Shown here in pieces: positions 6,918-11,351 of a stretch of 11,351 bases of DNA. Both the position numbers and the translations under genes were made by a program. Origin of the DNA: an uncultured Lachnospiraceae bacterium (GTDB taxonomy: Bacteria; Bacillota; Clostridia; Lachnospirales; Lachnospiraceae); contig CAMNQN010000102.1 of the NCBI GenBank assembly GCA_946549155.1, positions 1-11,351 on the forward strand, in the 5' to 3' direction. Position 1 is the first letter of the stretch, and every line of letters begins with the position of its first letter. The notes below the pieces were generated by a model. The model had not been told where the DNA came from. It worked only from the letters and a program-made list of their open reading frames with translations, and ran no database searches.

Positions 6918-8192
6918 ATGAAAGTATTGATTGTGGGTAGCGGCGGCCGGGAGCACGCGTTGGCATGGAAGATCGCCCAGAGCCCGAAGGTGGAGAAGAT
7001 TTATTGTGCGCCTGGAAACGCGGGGATCGCGGAGTATGCCCAGTGTGTGGATATCAGGGCTATGGAATTTGACCGCCTGGCGTCCTTTGCCAGGGAGCAG
7101 GGCGTGGATCTGACTGTAGTGGGCATGGACGATCCGCTGGTGGGCGGCATTGTGGATGTATTTGAGGCCCAGGGCCTGCGGGTGTTTGGCCCCAGAAAGA
7201 ATGCGGCGATTCTGGAGGGCTCCAAAGCCTTCTCCAAGGATCTGATGAAAAAATATAACATTCCCACGGCAGCCTACGAGAATTTCGATGATCCGGCGGC
7301 AGCGGTGGAATATCTGGAGACCAAGGCGGAATTTCCCATTGTTCTGAAGGCGGACGGCCTGGCGTTAGGCAAGGGCGTCCTGATCTGCAACACGCTGGAG
7401 GAAGCGAAGGCCGGCGTGAAATCCATTATGGAGGACAAGCAGTTCGGCTCCGCCGGAAACCGGATGGTGATAGAGGAGTTTATGACGGGTCGGGAGGTCT
7501 CCGTGCTGTCCTTTGTTGACGGGAAAACCATCAAGCCCATGACCTCCGCCCAGGATCACAAGCGGGCAGGAGACGGGGACACGGGACTGAACACCGGAGG
7601 TATGGGTACCTTTTCCCCCAGCCCCTTCTACACGAAGGAGGTGGAGGAGTTCTGCCAGAAGTACATTTTCCAGCCCACGGTGGACGCTATGGCAAAAGAG
7701 GGGCGGCCCTTTAAGGGCATCATTTTCTTTGGCCTGATGCTGACAGAGAAGGGTCCCAGAGTGCTGGAATACAACGCCCGTTTCGGCGACCCGGAGGCGC
7801 AGGTGGTGCTGCCCCGGATGCGGAATGATATTGTGGAGGTGTTTGAAGCCTGTATTGACGGCACCCTGGATCAGATTGATCTGGACTTTGAAGACAATGC
7901 GGCGGTCTGCGTGGTGCTGGCTTCCGACGGATATCCGGTAAAATATGAGAAGGGCTTTGAGATCCGCGGCCTGGAGAATTTCCGGGGGAGGGACGGCTAC
8001 TATGTGTTCCACGCGGGCAGCGCCTTCAAGGACGGGAAGATTGTTACCGGAGGCGGACGGGTGCTGGGCGTGACGGCCAAGGGCGAAAACCTGAAGGCGG
8101 CCCGGGCTAACGCTTACCAGGCTGTTGACTGGATCTCGTTTGAAAATAAGTATTACCGCAAGGATATTGGAAAGGCCATCGACGAGGCGTAG
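6918..8192 (+). CDS. purD: Phosphoribosylamine-glycine ligase (GAR synthetase)
   Basis: PurD, an ATP-grasp enzyme, joins glycine to phosphoribosylamine using ATP to form GAR, the substrate of PurN. It has 424 residues, full length. GSGGREHALAWK (7-18) is the N-terminal signature, ADGLALGKGV (145-154) the ATP-grasp lysine loop, DHKRAGDGDTGLNTGGMG (213-230) the substrate loop and LEYNARFGDPEAQ (283-295) carries the metal/ATP-binding Glu and Asn. Near residue 69 GMDDPLVGGIVD replaces the commoner GPEAPLV form, a modest variation. The start has AGGAGG at 6907-6912. It is the last purine gene here. A weak promoter-like pair (TTGGAA 8167-8172, TAGCAT 8190-8195) overlaps its end. Confidence 0.97.
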   Translation: MKVLIVGSGGREHALAWKIAQSPKVEKIYCAPGNAGIAEYAQCVDIRAMEFDRLASFAREQGVDLTVVGMDDPLVGGIVDVFEAQGLRVFGPRKNAAILEGSKAFSKDLMKKYNIPTAAYENFDDPAAAVEYLETKAEFPIVLKADGLALGKGVLICNTLEEAKAGVKSIMEDKQFGSAGNRMVIEEFMTGREVSVLSFVDGKTIKPMTSAQDHKRAGDGDTGLNTGGMGTFSPSPFYTKEVEEFCQKYIFQPTVDAMAKEGRPFKGIIFFGLMLTEKGPRVLEYNARFGDPEAQVVLPRMRNDIVEVFEACIDGTLDQIDLDFEDNAAVCVVLASDGYPVKYEKGFEIRGLENFRGRDGYYVFHAGSAFKDGKIVTGGGRVLGVTAKGENLKAARANAYQAVDWISFENKYYRKDIGKAIDEA

Positions 8193-8221
8193 CATTTTGG
8201 CGGTTATGACAGGAAAGGAAT

Positions 8222-8227
8222 GAGGAG
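8222..8227 (+). promoter_or_regulatory. Ribosome binding site deciding the start of the Cadherin-like protein
   Basis: GAGGAG lies four bases before the ATG at 8232. An in-frame ATG at 8220 would add four residues (MRSI) but has its AAAGGA directly against it with no spacer, and it would put this purine-rich site inside the gene. The 8232 start also gives a textbook signal peptide beginning MNKWLRKGR. Confidence 0.6.
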
Positions 8228-8231
8228 TATA

Positions 8232-9338
8232 ATGAACAAGTGGTTGAGAAAAGGAAGGGTCTGCGTTTTGGCGGTGCTTGTGTGCATGCTGCTGTTTGGG
8301 ATCAGCGCGTTTGCTTCCGAAGATGATAATTCCCTGTCGTCCCTGGGAATTTTGACGGAGGGCGCAGTGACTTCACCGGAGTTTGCCTATAATACCTGGT
8401 CTTACACCGTGACGGTGCCCGGCGGCACGAAGGAGCTGGCGCTGGACCCGGTACCTTCCAGCAGCAGCGCCACCGTCAGCAGCATCACCGGCACGACCCT
8501 CAATGAGGATGGCACCGGTTATGTCACGATTACGGTGCAGGCCGGCAACGGCAGTGAGTTTACATATGAGCTGAATGTGGTTTCCGACGGCACGGCGCCG
8601 GCGGCGGAGACGGAGAGTGAGACGGAAACCGAGACCGAAACGGAGACGGAAACGGAAACCGAGACGGAGGATTCCCAGTATGTGAAGGTGGATAAAAATT
8701 CTTTGCAGGAGGCAGAGAATACCATCACCAATTTGAAGGGGCAGATCACTTCCCTGAAAGACAAGGTGGGTCTGTTTACAAAGATCATGTACGGCCTGAT
8801 CGGGTTGGCGGTGATTCTGCTGTTCGTGGTGATCAACCTGCTTCTGAAAAAGAAGGACCTGAAGGCGGAGCTGAATGATTACCGCAGCTATGGGTATACG
8901 GACAGCAAGAAGGTGCAGAAGGTTCAGGAGAAAGCGGATAAAAAGAAGCAGAAGGCGGAGAAGAAGCAGAAAAAGGCGGCGCCTTCCATGGAGGACGATG
9001 GGGAGTTCACCTATGAGCAGATTGGGAGCGGTGTGAAACCGGCTTCCATGCAGAAGGGATATGGCGCCGGAGCTTCCCAGAGCGTACCCGACAGAAGCGG
9101 CGCGGGTCAGAGCGGATATGGGGATGGAACCGGTGCGGGTCAGAGAGGATCCTCCCAGCCTGGATCTATGGGACTGGATGTGCGCCCGCAGGTGTCGCAG
9201 AAAAAAACGAAGCAGATGCCCCAGTATGAGCAGCCCGCGCAGCAGCCCAGGGCCCAGCCTGTTTCCCAGAATCCGGCCCAGCCTGCCGGAAAGAAGGGCA
9301 GAAAAAATAATGTGGAAATCAATATGATTGATCTGTGA
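8232..9338 (+). CDS. Type I membrane protein with Cadherin-like beta-sandwich domain
   Basis: The 368-residue protein has a signal peptide (1-28: basic MNKWLRKGR, hydrophobic core, probable cleavage after AFA). Residues 33-117 form one Cadherin-like beta-sandwich, recognised by LSSLGILTEG, SPEFAYNTWSYTVTVP and the closing YELNVV. An acidic Thr-Glu spacer (126-146) and a short heptad-like coil (151-180) lead to a transmembrane helix (about 181-205). A Lys-rich segment (206-250) and a Gly/Gln/Pro-rich tail follow, ending in NNVEINMIDL. The positive-inside rule puts the domain outside and the tail in the cytoplasm. Such domains are common in clostridial surface proteins with unknown ligands. The gene starts 39 bases after purD with no terminator between, so read-through is likely. 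Function unknown; an envelope or scaffold role is inference. Confidence 0.8.
   Translation: MNKWLRKGRVCVLAVLVCMLLFGISAFASEDDNSLSSLGILTEGAVTSPEFAYNTWSYTVTVPGGTKELALDPVPSSSSATVSSITGTTLNEDGTGYVTITVQAGNGSEFTYELNVVSDGTAPAAETESETETETETETETETETEDSQYVKVDKNSLQEAENTITNLKGQITSLKDKVGLFTKIMYGLIGLAVILLFVVINLLLKKKDLKAELNDYRSYGYTDSKKVQKVQEKADKKKQKAEKKQKKAAPSMEDDGEFTYEQIGSGVKPASMQKGYGAGASQSVPDRSGAGQSGYGDGTGAGQRGSSQPGSMGLDVRPQVSQKKTKQMPQYEQPAQQPRAQPVSQNPAQPAGKKGRKNNVEINMIDL
8607..8669 (+). repeat. In-frame hexamer repeat encoding a Thr-Glu spacer
   Basis: About ten imperfect copies of GARACN (GAG/GAA plus ACG/ACC) encode alternating Glu and Thr, with one Ser at residue 129. Synonymous variation between copies suggests selection for the peptide and not very recent expansion. 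Because the unit is six bases, slippage would change the spacer by two residues without a frameshift. Confidence 0.85.
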
Positions 9339-9346
9339 TAAAGTCG

Positions 9347-9374
9347 TGGAAAACGGGGAAAATCATGGTAGATG
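9347..9374 (+). promoter_or_regulatory. Weak candidate promoter of the flavodiiron gene
   Basis: TGGAAA (9347-9352) and TAGATG (9369-9374) are separated by 16 bases. Both are poor matches on their own, but the block shares GAAAACGGG and CATGGTAGA, in the same order and nearly the same spacing, with the pyrE promoter region. No terminator separates this gene from the preceding one, so read-through is an alternative. Confidence 0.3.
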
Positions 9375-9402
9375 TATCATAAATGTGTAAAGGAGACGAA
9401 AA

Positions 9403-11193
9403 ATGTTTATAACAGAGGATATTAAGTACATTGGTGTCAATGATCATCAGGTCGATTTGTTTGAGGGACAGTATGTGGTTCCCAACGGAATGTCTTACAA
9501 TTCCTATGCTATCCTGGACGAGAAGGTGGCCATTATGGATACGGTGGATCAGAATTTCTGCCACGAGTGGCTGGACAATATTGAGAAGGCTCTGGATGGG
9601 CGTCAGCCGGATTATCTGGTGGTACAGCACATGGAGCCGGACCATTCCGCCAATGTGGCCAATTTCCTGAAGGTATATCCCAAGGCCATGGTGGTTTCCT
9701 CTGTGAAGGCCTTCGCCATGATGAAGAATTTCTTTGGTGATGATTACGCGGACAGAAGGATCGTGGTGGGAGAGGGCGATACCCTGTCCCTTGGAAAACA
9801 TGTACTCGCGTTTGTGGCGGCCCCCATGGTGCATTGGCCGGAGGTAATTGTGACCTATGATACTGCGGACAAGGTATTGTTTTCCGCAGATGGTTTCGGA
9901 AAATTCGGGGCCCTGGACAGGGAAGAAGAGTGGACGGAGGAAGCCCGCCGTTATCTGATCGGCATTGTAGGAAAATACGGCGCCCAGGTACAGGCTCTGC
10001 TGAAAAAGGCAGCGACCTTGGATATTCAGATGATCTGTCCGCTGCATGGACCGGTGCTGAAAGAGAACCTGGGATACTATTTGAACCTTTACGATATCTG
10101 GTCCTCCTACCGTGTGGAGAAAGAGGGCATTGTGATTGCTTATACCTCCGTATACGGTCATACAAAGGCGGCCGTGGAGCTGCTGGCGGAAAAGCTGAAA
10201 TCCAATGGCTGCCCCAGGGTGATCGTTCATGACCTGGCCCGCTGTGATATGGCGCAGGCAGTCAGCGACGCGTTCTGCTACAGCAAACTGGTGCTGGCTA
10301 CCACCACCTACAACGCGGATGTATATCCCTTCATGAAGGAATATATTCATCATCTGACCGAGCGTAATTTCTGCAACCGTACCATTGGACTGCTGGAGAA
10401 CGGTTCCTGGGCGCCCCTGGCGGCAAAGGTAATGAAAAATATGCTGGCAGAGTGCAAGAATCTGACCTTTACTGATACCACGGTGCGCGTGATGTCCGCA
10501 CTGAATGAGGACAGCAGGGCTCAGATTGGGGCTATGGCGGAGGAACTGTGCAAGGATTACCTGGCTCAGAAGGATGAGACCGCTGATAAGAATGATCTGA
10601 GTGCCCTGTTTAATATCGGATACGGTCTGTATGTGGTGACCTCCAACGACGGCAAAAAGGACAATGGACTGATCGTAAATACCGTGACCCAGGTGACCAA
10701 TACGCCGAACCGTGTGGCGGTGGTGATCAATAAGCAGAATTACTCTCACCACGTGATCAAGCAGACCGGCATTATGAATGTGAACTGTCTGTCCACGGAG
10801 GCCCCGTTCTCCGTGTTTCAGAACTTTGGCTTCCAGAGCGGAAGAAATGTTGATAAATTTGCGAATATGGAACCGCTGCGTTCCGATAACGGGCTGACCT
10901 TCCTGCCCCGTTATATCAATTCCTTTATGTCCCTGAAGGTGGAGAACTATGTGGACATGGACACCCATGGAATGTTCATCTGCTCCATCACGGAGGCCCG
11001 TGTGATCTCAAAGACCGAGACCATGACCTATACCTACTACCAGAACAATGTAAAGCCGAAGCCGGAAACGGAAGGCAAGAAGGGTTTTGTCTGCAAGGTG
11101 TGCGGCTGGGTTTATGAAGGCGATACGCTGCCGGATGATATCGTATGCCCGCTGTGCAAACACGGAGCGGCGGATTTCGAGCCGATTCAGTAG
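9403..11193 (+). CDS. Multidomain flavodiiron protein (O2/NO reductase) fused to flavin reductase and rubredoxin
   Basis: Flavodiiron proteins reduce O2 to water or NO to N2O in the cytoplasm of anaerobes. Residues 1-240 are the metallo-beta-lactamase-like diiron core with all expected ligands: H76-x-E78-x-D80 in QHMEPDHSAN, H144, D163 in SADGFGKFG and H215 in CPLHGP. A flavodoxin domain (about 242-390) has the FMN loop YTSVYGHTK (247-255). Residues 400-550 resemble a flavin-reductase-like FMN-binding domain, including NTVTQVTNTPNRVAVVINK (426-444). The C-terminus is a rubredoxin: CKVCGWVYEG (564-573) and CPLC (582-585), with only 14 residues between the cysteine pairs, shorter than in classical rubredoxin. 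At 596 residues it combines FprA with what Moorella encodes separately as high-molecular-weight rubredoxin. AAAGGAG at 9389-9395 sets the start. The external electron donor is not encoded nearby. Confidence 0.93.
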   Translation: MFITEDIKYIGVNDHQVDLFEGQYVVPNGMSYNSYAILDEKVAIMDTVDQNFCHEWLDNIEKALDGRQPDYLVVQHMEPDHSANVANFLKVYPKAMVVSSVKAFAMMKNFFGDDYADRRIVVGEGDTLSLGKHVLAFVAAPMVHWPEVIVTYDTADKVLFSADGFGKFGALDREEEWTEEARRYLIGIVGKYGAQVQALLKKAATLDIQMICPLHGPVLKENLGYYLNLYDIWSSYRVEKEGIVIAYTSVYGHTKAAVELLAEKLKSNGCPRVIVHDLARCDMAQAVSDAFCYSKLVLATTTYNADVYPFMKEYIHHLTERNFCNRTIGLLENGSWAPLAAKVMKNMLAECKNLTFTDTTVRVMSALNEDSRAQIGAMAEELCKDYLAQKDETADKNDLSALFNIGYGLYVVTSNDGKKDNGLIVNTVTQVTNTPNRVAVVINKQNYSHHVIKQTGIMNVNCLSTEAPFSVFQNFGFQSGRNVDKFANMEPLRSDNGLTFLPRYINSFMSLKVENYVDMDTHGMFICSITEARVISKTETMTYTYYQNNVKPKPETEGKKGFVCKVCGWVYEGDTLPDDIVCPLCKHGAADFEPIQ

Positions 11194-11351
11194 GTTGTTA
11201 GTTAAGTAAGAGGACGCAGGAAGAGGCGGGCGCGCAGGGCCGCAAGCATCTGGAAAATAACTCCGGATACCAAGAAAATCTAAGATGCAGCCGGACGAAA
11301 ATTTCGGGCACCGGAGCGGTTCGCCGGGAAATCCTGATGATTTCCCAGCTT
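11194..11351. other. Non-coding right edge with inverted repeats
   Basis: The 158 bases after the flavodiiron stop show no convincing gene. GCATCT (11246-11251) pairs with AGATGC (11283-11288). GGGAAATC (11326-11333) and GATTTCCC (11339-11346) form a perfect eight-pair stem with a five-base loop. The sequence stops five bases after the last stem, so a terminator U-run cannot be judged. It may be a terminator or the leader of a following gene; no riboswitch class was recognised. Confidence 0.45.

Noticed and set aside
7365..8195. Minus-strand open frame of 276 codons opposite purD
   Set aside because: It mirrors the well-supported purD gene and shows no recognisable motif.
8167..8195. Promoter before the Cadherin-like protein gene (TTGGAA-17-TAGCAT)
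   Set aside because: Each box matches consensus at only four of six positions and lies in purD coding sequence, so it could be chance; not listed as a feature.
8519..8836. Minus-strand frame with a Val-Ser repeat
   Set aside because: The VS repeat is just the complement of the TE-coding hexamers. The + strand frame has signal peptide, domain and membrane helix, so it is the real gene.
9319..10968. Long minus-strand open frame of 549 codons opposite the flavodiiron gene
   Set aside because: The + strand encodes a flavodiiron protein with all its catalytic residues. The minus-strand product is His/Ile-rich, matches no family I know, and arises from codon bias in the sense gene.
11285..11351. 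Possible start of another gene (MQPDENFGH...) running off the right edge
   Set aside because: The frame is open for only 22 codons, has no ribosome binding site and overlaps the perfect inverted repeat. Minus-strand frames open at the edge are equally unsupported.

Overview
The window is a compact, gene-dense stretch of a bacterial chromosome, with every gene on the + strand. It most likely comes from an anaerobic Gram-positive of the Clostridia, probably Lachnospiraceae. Reasons: strong AGGAGG-type ribosome binding sites, TTGACA/TAGAAT promoters, the clostridial style of the PurE and PurN motifs, a long M29 peptidase, a Cadherin-like (Cadherin_4-type) membrane protein and a multidomain flavodiiron protein. 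Codon third positions are rich in G and C, so this is not a low-GC Clostridium. Genus and species cannot be read from the window.

Layout. Bases 1-75 are C homopolymer tracts that look artefactual. A good sigma-A-type promoter at 162-190 leads into pyrE (orotate phosphoribosyltransferase, pyrimidine synthesis). pyrE is followed in tight succession by a 52-residue single-pass membrane protein, a VanZ-like membrane protein, a three-helix membrane protein, an HD-domain (YfbR/HDDC2-like) nucleotidase and an M29-type metallo-aminopeptidase with an extra N-terminal domain. Gaps are short or replaced by overlaps, so these six genes probably form one operon.

A second promoter, with a perfect TTGACA box, lies across the last codons of the peptidase gene (4608-4636). 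It should start transcription of purE-purM-purN-purD, which covers four steps of IMP synthesis: AIR formation, AIR carboxylation, GAR formylation and GAR synthesis. purK, purF, purL, purC, purH and purB are not in the window. A nested hairpin sits between purN and purD.

After purD come a type I membrane protein (signal peptide, one Cadherin-like beta-sandwich, Thr-Glu repeat, coiled coil, transmembrane helix, basic disordered tail) and a 596-residue flavodiiron protein. The latter joins a diiron core and flavodoxin to a flavin-reductase-like domain and a short-spaced rubredoxin, and is predicted to reduce O2 (or NO) to protect this anaerobe. The last 158 bases are non-coding with inverted repeats.

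I found no mobile element, CRISPR array, tRNA, rRNA or clearly new defence or biosynthetic system. The points worth a second look are the unexplained membrane trio in the pyrE operon, the extended M29 peptidase, the PurE type seen without a neighbouring purK, the TE-spacer membrane protein and the all-in-one flavodiiron protein.
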